From Hawksworthiomyces lignivorus (lineage: Eukaryota; Ascomycota; Sordariomycetes; Ophiostomatales; Ophiostomataceae), in the NCBI GenBank assembly GCA_002917075.1, contig NTMA01000065.1, positions 62,001-126,000 on the forward strand: DNA of 64,000 bases. Direction: 5' to 3'. This document shows positions 1 through 10,885 of this stretch, one piece after another. Position 1 is the stretch's first letter. The number at the start of each line of letters is the position of its first letter. Below the pieces are notes generated by a model. It did not search any database. It saw only the letters and a program-made list of their open reading frames with translations, and had not been told where the DNA came from. A program made the position numbers and the translations under genes.

Positions 1-1713
1 TTTTTTTTAGTTTTATCTTTTTATTTGTCTCTCTTGCTGCCTGATCTGTGACGTTTTCCAGTCTACTTTTAGATATTTGATTCCTCACCACAACGAGGAT
101 TTCTTTTTGCTTCAACTCAGTTAAGCCTCGTTTTGACAAATCATGCATGAGGCGAAAAGCCAACCTAGAAAGACGACCGCTTAAGTTCAATTGAGAAGGA
201 AGGAGCATTTTCAGTACCGACGGAAGGAAATAAATAAATAAAGGGAAGATAGACAGCGTTTATATTATATTTATATTGCTATATCACCCTTAGATATATG
301 GGGGGAAAAGCGATGTTGAACCATGTACTGCTATTGGAAGATAAGAGAGCTGGCAGGCAAATTCACACCGGCAGATATGTAATAGCCGGCATAATCTATC
401 ATTTTCTTAAACAAAAAGAGAAGAGCAGAGCAAAGAAGAGATTACGAATACCTTCCTTGGCTTCAATCCGCTTGAATGGTTTGTGCATAATTAGAAAAGG
501 AGTAAAAGGGCGCAGTATTTCCGTGTAGAGGTGCCGAAATAGCATTGCCAATAGGTGTGCAAGCAGATTCAAAAACACATGCCTCCTTCTGCTACATAGA
601 AATTGATCTCAGATGTACGTCTCAAATGTTCTACTCGCTCATTTGCGTAGCTAAACAGCAGTCACGGGGATTTAAATCCTTGCTGATATCAGCACTGAAG
701 GAAGCTAGATACGACTACCTCGCCCAACAGTAATTGTAATACTGGTCCCTATATGAGGTTCAAACTTAAGTGGAACAATATTCAACTGTCACTGATATTA
801 ATGAGAACCAAAACATTATATCGAGAGGAGAAGTCACAGTGACGAATCAGGAAACATACGGCAACGAGTGTCTTCTAGATTCACCGTAAGGTGAAACGAC
901 ATCTCGTGAGCTAAAAGAGCTTCATAAGAAAAGCTGCCTGTGCGTCGCAGAATGAAAGTGCGTTTTTGGTATATCCAAAATAAGGTGAGTTGTGGAAACA
1001 GCATTAGATTTCAGTATGTGACCCATCGTGTGGCTGCATCTTTAAAGCATTTGTAATTGCAGGGACCATGTCGAGATCTGCATTGAGTTATACCGCCTAG
1101 CCTGAGAACATGATAACAGCTCCTCTCATTTTCAACAATGCTCTCCGTCTCAAACAGCGTAAAAAAATAGGAAGTTCTTCTCATGACTTATATAATTCGA
1201 CAGTCATGTCTACCGGCAGCATCTCTTTGGTCGTTGCCATAGTGGCAGGCTTGTCTGAGCCAAGTCGCAGATATTGGAAACATCCTCGACTTGGAATCCC
1301 CCCCACACCCATTTTAAATCGAGAGGGATACAAGAAAGAATAGAAATAGACATGTCTATGCCAATCACTTGACCCATTCTTTAGGAGATGGCCAACAGGT
1401 GCTGCGAAATCCAACTTGGGCGCAGAAAGCGATGATGATCACGTGATATCCGTTTTGTGAAAGAAATTTCTGGTGCAACAAAGGGAGCTCCTAACATGAA
1501 TTTCGTCAAATCTAGCATCATAAAACCACTGGCAACCACATCGCAAACTTTGGTTTTGCAGAGTTGCCAAGCATGGTCTAATCGACTTGAAGTTGCCGTT
1601 TCTTACACCCAAAGACTTGTTTTGCCAACTTGATAGGATTGTGTGGTTTTAGCTGCGTGTTGGTGTAGACAGCCTAAAAGGCATCTTCTTCGTGCGGTCA
1701 ACACCTTACACCC
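1..1713. other. Intergenic, no gene seen
   Basis: AT-rich DNA upstream of ELP5. Open frames here are all under 80 codons, have no recognisable domain, and do not join through plausible splice sites. The last few hundred bases presumably include the ELP5 promoter and leader. Confidence 0.6.
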
Positions 1714-3262
1714 ATGGCGTCAACCAGATCGCATTCTCGCTCATCTTACAGCGTTCTTCTACTTCAGAAACTGCTCAATTTACGTGATGGCGTGAGCCCC
1801 TTAACCTTGGTGCTTGATTCTCTTGAAGAATCTGGTGTGCCACTTGTTGAAGAATTTATGCTTCGGGCCAAAGTTAGTATGAGAAAAGCCATCGTTCCCC
1901 CCCCTTACTGCCTGTAGTTAATTTATCTACATTATCGCTTCGTTCTTCTTGTATATCCTTTCGCTCGACCCCCAATTCATGACCACGCTATTTCCTATGT
2001 GGACTCCTTTTGATTGTTGCTTAGATGAAGGCTTATCTTGGTGCTTCATTTCTGCTTCAAGCTTCTTGTCTTGATCGCCAATCTTACGAAATTGGCATGT
2101 GATCATATGCGGAACGGTCCTAACGAGTTTTTTTTTTAATAGATTGCGGGAACTAGGGTGGTTTACGTCTCAAGCTATATTGCGGGCCAACGTCGGTCTC
2201 CGCATATTGACGTCTTGATAGAACGAAAGGACCGGTCTCTAGAAGCCCTTCGCAATGAGATCCTGTCGCAGTGCCAGGCTGGGCCCGCACGCCACGTAGG
2301 CAGGGGTAGTGCTCCTTCGCAAAGTGAGTTGACAACAATTTCCTGATATGCCTCCTGATCACACTTTCTCTAATCGATCTTCATCAGAAATGCTGATAGT
2401 TGTGGACTCGCTGTGCCAAATTGCTCAGCGGGATCCCCTCTTTGTCGCGGCGTTTGTCTCCAGCCTCGCTTCGCCCACTGCCTCCGTGCTTGGCTTGTAC
2501 CACGCCGATGAGCCCTCGTCTATAGATTTCAGTACTTTCTTTGCCCGTAGCTCAGCTAATATTGGCCTGGGCAAACCGCCTCCGCTCAAGGTCCTTTGCC
2601 ACCTGGCCACGGCCATTGTGCGCGTTCAGGCCCTGCACGAAGAGGTAGCCAAAAAGCGGGCACGCGACCGGAGCCAAGAAGAGCCGCGGTTTGGCTTGGC
2701 TGAAGGGGAAGGATGGCTGTTTGGCTACAGCAACAACGCATATAGCAAGCGCGACCTGGTCGGTCCACTCTACAGCGACGCCATCCTGTTAGACATGGAG
2801 CTACGACGACGGAGCGGGCGCTCTGTTGTAGAGCGTTACGTCCTGGTCTTGGGAGGCCAGAAGACCGATGAGAAGCAACATCAACAGCTACAGCAGCAAT
2901 CCATGCAGTCGCCACAACAATCGCGGCCGCAATCTGCATGTCCCCGACCCTTGATGCCCTGGGACGCAGGCGCCATTCCCTGCACCGATATTACTGTTAT
3001 GGCTGATCACCCTCTATTTGCGGCCCCTCCTGATCCCCACGACGGAGGAACTGAAGCTGGTGGCGAAAATGCAGATGAAGATGATAATATGCCTGGATCA
3101 ACATTCAATCTAGGCCTCACAGAAAAGCAACGCCGAGACAGAGAAGGGATCGTGCTGCCTTACTTCGACGCACAGACAGATATCGGCGCAGGCGAAGGCG
3201 GAAGGATCCTGTATGATATGGGACGGGAAGACGATTTTGACGATGAAGAAGATGAGATTTGA
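1714..3262 (+). CDS. ELP5: Elongator complex protein 5 (Elp5/Iki1)
   Basis: Three exons: 1714-1872, 2143-2323, 2388-3262 (404 aa). Introns are GTTAGT..TAG (270 nt, phase 0) and GTGAGT..CAG (64 nt, phase 1). Exon 1 has the family N-terminus (KLLNLRDG, LVLDSLE). Exon 2 has the VVYVSSY strand and exon 3 begins MLIVVDSL followed by the conserved VLGLYHAD region. The C-terminus is the diagnostic Elp5 tail: TFNLGLTEKQRRDRE, then VLPYFDAQ, GGRILYDMG and the acidic end EDDFDDEEDEI. Elp5 is a RecA-fold subunit of the Elp4-6 subcomplex of Elongator, needed for wobble-uridine modification of tRNA. A Gln-rich insertion sits near residue 280. Exons 1-2 were assigned by resemblance to fungal Elp5; the join phases agree exactly. 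Confidence 0.9.
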
Positions 3263-4000
3263 CGAAGTTCAGATCTCACGAATGATTTACGACTTCGTCT
3301 CTTTCCTTCCCTGGCTACCCAGTGGCAAATCACTGCAATACGGCGAGAACTTCGTGCTCCTGTTGCCGGTCTTTCCGGAGAGGACCTCGCCGGAAACTTC
3401 TTTGCACAAGGTAAAATTCTTTTCTCACCTCGTTTTCACACCGCTACCGACTTCCGCTTTAGATGATGTCATGCTGTATAGCTCCAAAACATAGGACGAC
3501 CCTCGGAAAACAGAGACCATGCTATATTGGAGAAACAAGCTTCAGATTAATTTACGTGAGCCGACGCAACCGTTCTTCCGTCCTTTGGAGTACAGTAATA
3601 CACTTATTAGTGTGTATGGAACTAGCCACCGAATCCAAATGGTTATTATGGGAAGTGCTCTTTGGAGATGCTGGTACTGAGCTCTGAATCTTTGTTTCGC
3701 CTTCAGAGGAAATGGTAGTACCGACGTCACGTAATTTTTAGCGCTAGGGAGGGTTTGATACCAACGCTGAATTGGGGCACAGAGCATATTAGAATAATAC
3801 AGAGTAGAAGGGTAAATAGTGCCAAGGAAAATTAGGCCCCAACGCTGTGAGTCACGTGGCGATTGTCGTAATCTCACATGCGCCAAAAACGCAGCCTTGC
3901 AACGTTCGTCGATCCTAAAACGTAGTATCTGTTTTGTTTGGCGATTTTGTTTACGACGGCGTGGCTTCTTCTTCCACCACGAACGGCATCACCACTAGAC
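3263..4000. other. Intergenic between tandem genes
   Basis: Holds the ELP5 3' region and the promoter and leader of the tri-snRNP gene. Nothing coding was recognised. An upstream in-frame ATG at 3938 could extend the next gene by 21 residues, but that extension is hydrophobic and unlike the family. Confidence 0.55.
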
Positions 4001-5146
4001 ATGGTAGATTCGGACTACAAGAGATCCTCTCGCCGACAAGGTGGCGGGCGATCGCAGCAATGGGACGAAGATGGTGACCGCAGAAGTCGCGGTGGCGGAG
4101 GGGGAGGAGGCCGCCGCGCGCAAGACCGAGATCGGGATCGAGAACGGGACCGGTTTCGCGATCGAGACTACAACCGTGGCGGGGACCGTGATCGCGACCG
4201 TGACCGCGATAGGGACCGAGATGGCGACCGGAATCGGCGCTACCGATCTCGCTCGAGAGACAGAGACCACCGCCGCGACCGTGACCGCCGCTCCTACTCG
4301 CGGTCGCCCTTGGGGCGCGGAGGCCGCGAAGACCGCGACAGGCGGGAGGCGCGCGAGACGCGAGAAGGCAGCTACGACAAGCGGCCGCGGCTCTCTGGCG
4401 GCCGTGGTGGCCGCGAGGGTTCGTCGCGTGCCGACTCGCCGGCCGTCTCGGCTGCGCCACCGGCCCCCCAAGCCAAGCAGAAGGCACAGCAAGATGGCGG
4501 CGACCGCGATGGCCACTACGGTGCGATCGACGGACGGCGCCGATCTGCCTCGCCAGCTCGCAGCGCCAGCCCGCCGGCGCCGCCGTCACACCGGCCCCAG
4601 GGCCCGGCCGCCCGAAACAGCCGGCCCGCGCGACCGTTCGACGCGGATGAGGACGAGGAAGAAGGCAATATGAGCAGCCGCAGCGCCACGGCTGGTCTGC
4701 CTACGCGGCCGCGCCACCACGACACCGCAGCAGCGCCCATGTCGTTCCGCGTCGGCGGCGTCGGCGGCGTCGGCGACAACGGCCGGCGGCCCGGCGGCGA
4801 CGAAGGCTACGGCGAGGAAGATGATGACTACAACCAGGAACGGGGTCGAGGTCGGGGGCGGAACAGGGACCGGGATTGGGACCGGCACGGTGGCGGTCAC
4901 GGCAGCCCCATGGACGAGGACGGTCACGGCGAGGAGGAGGAAGAAGAAGAGGACGTCGTTGTAGAAGACGACGGCACGATGGACGCTATGCAGGCCATGA
5001 TGGGCTTCAGCGGCTTCAGCTCCACCAAAGGCAAAAAGGTGGCCGGCAACAATGCAGGCGCGGTGCGCAAGGTGAAGAAGACGGAATACCGGCAGTACAT
5101 GAACCGCGTAGGCGGCTTCAACCGGCCGCTGAGTCCATCTCGATAA
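4001..5146 (+). CDS. SNRNP27: U4/U6.U5 tri-snRNP 27 kDa protein (SNRNP27/DUF1777 family)
   Basis: Single exon, 381 aa. The last ~57 residues match the SNRNP27 signature: a methionine-rich [15 protein letters not shown] block, then [11 protein letters not shown] and GGFNRPL. The N-terminal three quarters are low complexity: RD/RE dipeptide runs, RS-like serines, Gly-rich runs, and an acidic Glu stretch just before the conserved tail. RS/RD-type N-termini are usual for this splicing factor, which joins the U4/U6.U5 tri-snRNP in the nucleus. It is longer than the ~155-aa animal protein because of the disordered N-terminus. I start at ATG 4001 ([10 protein letters not shown]) rather than 3938. 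The GC-rich repetitive DNA opens long spurious frames on both strands; these are shadows. Confidence 0.88.
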   Translation: MVDSDYKRSSRRQGGGRSQQWDEDGDRRSRGGGGGGGRRAQDRDRDRERDRFRDRDYNRGGDRDRDRDRDRDRDGDRNRRYRSRSRDRDHRRDRDRRSYSRSPLGRGGREDRDRREARETREGSYDKRPRLSGGRGGREGSSRADSPAVSAAPPAPQAKQKAQQDGGDRDGHYGAIDGRRRSASPARSASPPAPPSHRPQGPAARNSRPARPFDADEDEEEGNMSSRSATAGLPTRPRHHDTAAAPMSFRVGGVGGVGDNGRRPGGDEGYGEEDDDYNQERGRGRGRNRDRDWDRHGGGHGSPMDEDGHGEEEEEEEDVVVEDDGTMDAMQAMMGFSGFSSTKGKKVAGNNAGAVRKVKKTEYRQYMNRVGGFNRPLSPSR

Positions 5147-5391
5147 GCTGGACGGCATTCCTAGGGGAGAGGGGGTAGAGATAGGCTCTGAGATGATTGT
5201 ACTTCTATGTTTCGTGTATATCCATAGCGATTGGCCGTCTTCTCGTTTACGGCGCTTATTATGGTTGTAAGAGGTGATAAATACTATATTTTAGCAACCG
5301 ACAGGTAAAAATATACCCTTCTTTCGCATGCCATTCATTGCTATGTTGAGGACGACTACATAATATCACAATAAGCCCAGTACAATAAAAT

Positions 5392-6546
5392 CTAGACCGA
5401 TGGCCAAATAAACTGAAGTCCAAAGGTGCATCGCAGCCCAGAATGATCACTCCACATAATGGCCAGATCGCTATCATCCGAGCCCTTATTATCGACGGCT
5501 TCTTCCACGACATCCGGATCTGCCGTCAAATCAGCACGTACTGAGCCTGGATGCAGAATCGCTATCGTCTTCGGCTCCAGACCTACCATGGCAATTCTGT
5601 CTAACCGGGACGGCGGGTAAGGTTCTTTCCCATCAAGACCCCATGTGAAGCCGTCCTCTGAAGGGTGCAAGAAAGTCCAGGCGTCTAGCAGTCGGTTGAC
5701 ACTTATAAGGGGTTCGTCCTCGTCAGGTAGGACGGGATTGAAATCGCCGGCTACCAGGCCGTGAGCAGTATGGGAAGCGTTGCTGGAAGGATTACTAGAT
5801 GTATATGATTCAAGCGACATGTGAAGCATGTCCGCCGCGATCTCCAGCTGCCGAGGCCGCTTGTTTGGTCGCAAAGCCAACGAATCAAGATGTACGTTGA
5901 TGAGGCGGACAAAAGTCACGCTTGGATGGTCGTCGTCCACATGGCCAACAGCGCCAGCAGACGGCACGCCAATGTCACAACACAGTGCATAACGATCGTA
6001 GCGGCTGGGATACTCGACGAGCCAAAGAGGACCAAGAAAGGGAGAGCTTGTGCTTTGCGCATCCAGGCCTTCTGCTCCTGGCCGATTCAAGCTCTGTGGG
6101 CTTGGCTTAAATCGCCGGGTAACCAGAGTGACCGAAAAGAACGGAGGACTGGTGTCCGTCTGAATCCAGCCGGCGTCGCTCACGTACCAGTCGCTACGAA
6201 TCCAGGGATCTTTGAGCAAGTAATCCGCCCCTCGATGTGACACCTCTTGTAAAAACAGGACATCTGGCCCTTGGCCCGGTTCTATCGACTGGCTACGAAC
6301 TGCTTGCAGGATGCCAGCCATACGAGCCTCATGCCCATGGGCGAAGGCGTCGACATTCCAAGTGACCAAAGTCAGACCATCTTCTGTGTCATGTGAGGCC
6401 CCAGAAGTGACGTTTGCTCTGAGATCCTTGCTGTTGAATTTCGGTAATTCGATCCAAGATTGTTCTTTGCTGTCAAAAGCAGACCATGACAGCAAGAATG
6501 CAGTTGCATCAGGTTCTTTTGGTAACGGAGGTGGAGTAAACGCCAT
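5392..6546 (-). CDS. Endonuclease/exonuclease/phosphatase-fold protein, TDP2-like
   Basis: Single exon, 384 aa. The four metal and catalytic motifs of the EEP (DNase I-like) fold appear in order: TWN at residues 62-64, LQE at 99-101, NVHLDS around 217-222, GDFN at 267-270 and SDH at 366-368. Order and spacing resemble tyrosyl-DNA phosphodiesterase 2, which removes 5'-tyrosyl adducts from DNA, but other EEP phosphatases share this arrangement. No signal peptide or membrane segment is seen. The function is inferred from the fold; the substrate is not determined by sequence. The gene lies tail-to-tail with the tri-snRNP gene. Confidence 0.8.
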   Translation of the reverse strand: MAFTPPPLPKEPDATAFLLSWSAFDSKEQSWIELPKFNSKDLRANVTSGASHDTEDGLTLVTWNVDAFAHGHEARMAGILQAVRSQSIEPGQGPDVLFLQEVSHRGADYLLKDPWIRSDWYVSDAGWIQTDTSPPFFSVTLVTRRFKPSPQSLNRPGAEGLDAQSTSSPFLGPLWLVEYPSRYDRYALCCDIGVPSAGAVGHVDDDHPSVTFVRLINVHLDSLALRPNKRPRQLEIAADMLHMSLESYTSSNPSSNASHTAHGLVAGDFNPVLPDEDEPLISVNRLLDAWTFLHPSEDGFTWGLDGKEPYPPSRLDRIAMVGLEPKTIAILHPGSVRADLTADPDVVEEAVDNKGSDDSDLAIMWSDHSGLRCTFGLQFIWPSV

Positions 6547-7277
6547 TCTTAGATTTCATATGTTGAGTCTGAACGAGAAATAGCTGACACTTTTCTGCTT
6601 AGTTTCCGACAGTGAATTGCAGCACACAGAGTAAAGATTAAGTAGAGAGAAACTATCGAGTTATACCGCTGCCTAGTCAAAAGCTATGTAAATCGATCGA
6701 TGCATGTAATACATAAGCACAGTACGGGATAGGTTGTCGATGCTGACCACCCCTGTCTATTCATCCACATATTGGTCACCATTGTTCTTTCTTCTGTTCG
6801 GAGTACTGTGCTTTGTGTACTTCGTGTACTAGGCAGTCACCTGCCTTTGGCCAGCCTCGTCTTAGGTTGCATATCTGCCTGCGCAGCCTAAGGGCCGAAA
6901 TTCTTGGTTGTGTTGGCAGCTCCTTCTTTCCCCTGAGAACCCCTCATCTCCTTCCGCAACAACACAACACCTCATGAACGATCAAATTGAGAATTAAAAC
7001 TATGTATTGGGGGCATTTAATACTGCAAAATAAGGACAGGCTGGTGCATCTTTTCATCGATGCACGACGCTGTACTCTTTAGTCATGACAAAATTACAAG
7101 CCGATGTCGTTCTTCGTCATCACTGCAGGCTGCATTGTTTCACCAAGAGTTCAGCCTGCTAATGGGGTAGTTTTTGTATGAAGAGATCGCCTTAGAGATC
7201 AGCAAAGAAGTGGGCGCTCCATTGGCCTTTTCCTCTCCTCCATCCTTCCGTTCGTGAGTTTTGCTAAAGAGTTCTCT
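6547..7277. other. Intergenic between two minus-strand genes
   Basis: No coding sequence recognised. Both strands were looked at for a polymerase catalytic domain that could continue the BRCT gene; none is present. Confidence 0.55.
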
Positions 7278-8369
7278 TCACGTCGTTTCGGTCGCAGTTG
7301 GAGTGCCTAACCTGCGGTGTTGTTTCACGTCTGGCTTGACTGTGTATGCATTATTGTTGGTGTTGCTAGCCTGATTTGCTGCCGCTGGTCTCTGCATTAG
7401 GGATGATGTATGATTCCTCGGCTGTTCAGTAGGGCAGCCGGAGACGTGGTAGCGACGCTGGTTTGGATTGAGGAGATGGCGGAAGCTGATGCAATCGAGG
7501 GGATACTCTTCGGTAACAAAGATAGAGGGCGGCCGCTGCTGATGGCCCTCTTGGCATGCTTCAGCTCCTTCGTCACTGGCTCCGCGAAGAACTACCTGGA
7601 TGTCGTTCCAGGACAGCTTCTTGTCGACCACGACATGAGTTGCCTCTTGTAAACGGCGCACCCACTTAGCACCGTATTGGCAGGCTTTCGAAATTCGCAG
7701 CTTCCGGGGTCCCAGAGCGGCGTCTGGGATATAGTAGAAAGAGAGGCCACGGAAGATGCACTGGGAATCGGGAACAGTGGGAAGATCACCGATGTGCCCT
7801 CTGCCGTCTTTGCCTCTGTGTTCCTTGCCACCCTTGGAATCTTTGTTCCCTTTCCCGCCCTTGGATTGGATGCGATCTGACGCACGCTTGCGTTTGGACC
7901 CCGGCTGGCTGTCATTGGAGGAGGGAGCAGTCCCCGGCAACGGACTGGATGCAGTGCGGCGGAGATTGGCAACTGAGCCCGAACGTTGAGCCGGTGGACA
8001 TGGGATGGGGCTGCTTCTCACTCCAGCTATTCGATCTTCCACTTCTTCTTCCCCTCCTTCAATGCCACTGTGACTCTTTCTCTTCTCTCTTTTCTTCATC
8101 TTCAAGTCGGTACCCAAGTCCTGCTGCCTGTCTGCTCCATTTTCAAGGGCTATGGCTTTCCTCTTTTTTGCGGCCGTCGTCACCGCTGCCGCAGCAAATG
8201 CCCTGCTCTTTTGGCGATGTTCTTGCTCTTCGGCCTCATTCCATCCGCGGCTATGTAGAGAATTTTCCTTGTGTTTCATCCCGCCGCTGCTTTTGTTGTC
8301 ACCTTTGGCGTCAGCCTCGGCGTCACCATCGCTGCCGTCGAAGAGTTCCCAGTCGGAAAAGAGCGCCAT
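7278..8369 (-). CDS. BRCT-domain protein resembling the N-terminus of a family X DNA polymerase
   Basis: Single exon, 363 aa from ATG 8369 (MALFSDWELF); an in-frame ATG at 8396 would add 9 residues. Residues 1-200 are polar and low complexity with Lys/Arg clusters (KKRK, KRKR) that could be nuclear localisation signals. Residues ~203-312 form a BRCT-like domain: IFRGLSFYYIP, a KLRISKACQYGAKWVRRL helix, THVVVD, then EYPLDCISFRHLLNPNQ. This resembles the BRCT of fungal Pol4/pol lambda-like proteins or related DNA-repair proteins. No Pol X catalytic domain follows; the frame ends ~50 residues after the BRCT. It is either a stand-alone BRCT protein or a truncated relative; probably nuclear DNA repair. 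Confidence 0.72.
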   Translation of the reverse strand: MALFSDWELFDGSDGDAEADAKGDNKSSGGMKHKENSLHSRGWNEAEEQEHRQKSRAFAAAAVTTAAKKRKAIALENGADRQQDLGTDLKMKKREKRKSHSGIEGGEEEVEDRIAGVRSSPIPCPPAQRSGSVANLRRTASSPLPGTAPSSNDSQPGSKRKRASDRIQSKGGKGNKDSKGGKEHRGKDGRGHIGDLPTVPDSQCIFRGLSFYYIPDAALGPRKLRISKACQYGAKWVRRLQEATHVVVDKKLSWNDIQVVLRGASDEGAEACQEGHQQRPPSIFVTEEYPLDCISFRHLLNPNQRRYHVSGCPTEQPRNHTSSLMQRPAAANQASNTNNNAYTVKPDVKQHRRLGTPTATETT

Positions 8370-9188
8370 CTTTTCTTGAAGCGACGAAGTTGACATGAAC
8401 GCAGGAAGAATGAGAATACACTCTTCGAGTGAACACGACGTAGATATAATGCAATTGACTCTAATACAGTGACATGAATGGAATGCTTCGCTGCCTGGAA
8501 CTGAGGCATACATGTGAATATCTACGAAAAGGATCCAATTGGCCAAAAGAGGAAGGAACGAAGAAAATAGCTCTTTCCGTGACACAGTGCCCCATCGGAG
8601 CTGGGCAAAGTGTCTAGCGTGCCGCGATCGATAGACGGCGGAAGTTTAGCGTGTCGCGTTGCCTAAATGTGGCCCTCATATGCAAAGTTGGCGTGAGTCA
8701 GGTCCAGGTTTCTTTATGCTCTGTATTATGTTTCTGTTGCATTTTTCTTCTTTATTATATTGTACATTCAGTCCGTCCATCTCTCGTCCACACATAGGTA
8801 TATACAAATAGAAACGCGCATCCGCCTCTCCCCTTCGTACCCAACGCCAAGAAAGATCCAGCCAAAGAAAGTAAAGATTATTTCACAAAAACAAGAAGCG
8901 AAGGTTGTATATAGAGTTTAAAAAAAAAGGAGTAATAATGAATGGGATAATTTTTATACCGCTCTCTGCGATTAGGTGGTTGGCGCGGCGCTCTCATACC
9001 TCTGGTTGACGGACGTAAGACCTGAAGCTGAAGGTCAGGGGGGTATATTGTATGCATGTGTGTGTGCGGCTGGTATTTCGAAAAAAACCGTCTAAGCAAA
9101 AACAAAAGGAAAATGTTGGCAAATACGAAATACTACCCTAGCAGCGAAAATTCAGGCGGGGGAAATGCCGTTAACCAGAGAGTCGTTG
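8370..9188. other. Intergenic between two minus-strand genes
   Basis: Holds the BRCT gene leader and the ammonium transporter 3' region. No coding sequence recognised. Confidence 0.55.
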
Positions 9189-10885
9189 TCATTGCGCATG
9201 TGACGGCTGGCCGGAAAACATGCGGACGTCCCGCAGGGGAATACTGTTGAGCTTCTCTGGCGCGGGCGAGCCGAAGCGCGGCCCCCCGTCGGCCGAGTAC
9301 ATGGAGCCGTTCTCGCCGTTGCTGTCGACCTCGTTGAGCACCTCGCGGGTCAGCTCGACGTAGTCGTAGGCGAACTCGCCGATCTCGGCATCGTCGATAC
9401 CCAGGATCTCGGCCTCCTCGCTGGCGCGCAGCCGCAGGCCCGGAATGAGGTTCATGAAGAAGAGGATGACGCAGGTGCCGACGAAGGAGTAGGCGCCGCC
9501 CGAGAAGGAGTCGGCCAGCTGGATGCCCAGCTGCACCCAGTTGTGGTTGACCCAGCCGCCGGGGATGACCTGCACGCCATCGAGGTGGGCAATGTAGTCG
9601 GCGGCGAAGAAGCCCGTGCAGATGTTGCCGACGAGGCCGCCGACGGCGTGCACGGCAAAGATGTCCAGGGCGTCGTCGATGCGCAGGATGAACTTGAGCT
9701 TGGTCGCATAGTTGGCAAAGGCGGCGCCCAGCACGCCGTAGGGCACGGCGGCCCAGGCGGGCACGTAGCCGGAGCCGGGCGTGATGGCCACCAGGCCGGC
9801 CACGACGCCGGAGCAGAAGCCCACAGTCGACCACTTGCGCTCCAGCCGGTAGTCGAGCACGCACCACGTGATGCCGCCCACGCAGGCCGCCAGGTTGGTC
9901 ACGACGGCCGCCATGACGGCGCGCAGGTTGGCCGACAGGGCCGAACCGGCGTTGAAACCGAACCAGCCTACCCACAGGAACACGGTGCCGATGACAATGT
10001 GCGTCACGTTGTGCGGCCGGTAGTTGAGCTCGTGCGTGCCGTGGCCGCGCCGCTTGCCCAGCATCATCGAGTACGCCAGCGCTGCCGTGCCGGACGAGAT
10101 ATGCACCGGCGTGCCGCCGGCAAAGTCCAGGCCGCCCAGCTTGCTGGTCCAGCCGTGCGGGTTCCACGTCCAGCAGGCAATGGGGTCGTAGATGACCGTG
10201 GCCCAGATGAACATGAAAATGACGCAGGGCAGCATGCGACCGCGCTCAGCGACCGCGCCCGTGGCGAGGGCGACCGTGATGGCCGAGAACATGCCCTGGT
10301 AGACGGCAAACATCAGGTCGGGAATGCGCGCGGAGCCGACGGACGGGCGGGCCAGAACATCTTTGAAGCCGAAGTTGGCCAGGTCACCGATGAAGGGGCC
10401 GGCAGTGTGGGAGAAGGTGAGCGAGTAGCCCCAGAAGAACCATTGGAACGTTGTGACGGCGGTGGCCATGACAGACAGCCAAATGAGAGACAGGGCCGAC
10501 TTTCTCCGGGCCAGACCAGAGTAGAAGAAGCTGTGGGCGTTTGTTAGTGGATTTATTTGGCTTCTTTTTTTGATCCTTTGAACTAAAGCACGCGCTCTGT
10601 ATTATTCACTTACCCAACACCCGGAATCATCAACAAGACCAAGGCTGTGGCCGTGATCATCCACGCAATATCACCCGTCTAGAATAACGCGACATGTCAG
10701 TTCTTTGCTGTCCATGGAACATACAGTGATGGCGTGTGTCAAGTTTGAATCGACGATCGACGTACCTCATACCAAATATTCAGATTATCCGTCAGCGAGT
10801 CGCCGCCCGTCGCTCCCGTGCCATTGTACGGCACCTTTATGACATAGGGCAGATCATCGAGGTCGACGCCGTCTACAACAACCAT
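9189..10885 (-). CDS. Ammonium transporter, AMT/MEP/Rh family
   Basis: Three exons on the minus strand: 10885-10766, 10678-10614, 10530-9189 (508 aa). Introns are GTACGT..TAG and GTAAGT..CAG, and phases agree. Exon 2 supplies the helix TGDIAWMITATALVLLMIPG and exon 3 begins FFYSGLARRKSALS, both diagnostic of the family. The channel aspartate (D197) and first pore histidine (H205) lie in LDFAGGTPVH; the second pore histidine is H356 in DIFAVHAVGG. Eleven membrane segments are expected in the plasma membrane. The cytosolic C-terminus contains the GEFAYDYVELTREVL segment typical of ascomycete MepA/MeaA proteins. It imports ammonium as a nitrogen source. AGATAA sites upstream would fit GATA-factor control, but I have no test of function. 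Confidence 0.94.

Noticed and set aside
3951..5178. Long open frames on both strands across the tri-snRNP gene
   Set aside because: The RD/GC-rich repetitive coding sequence opens all frames; only the + frame ending in the SNRNP27 tail makes sense.
9133..10547. Long frames in other phases over the ammonium transporter
   Set aside because: GC-biased shadow frames; they have no domain and conflict with the clear transporter frame.
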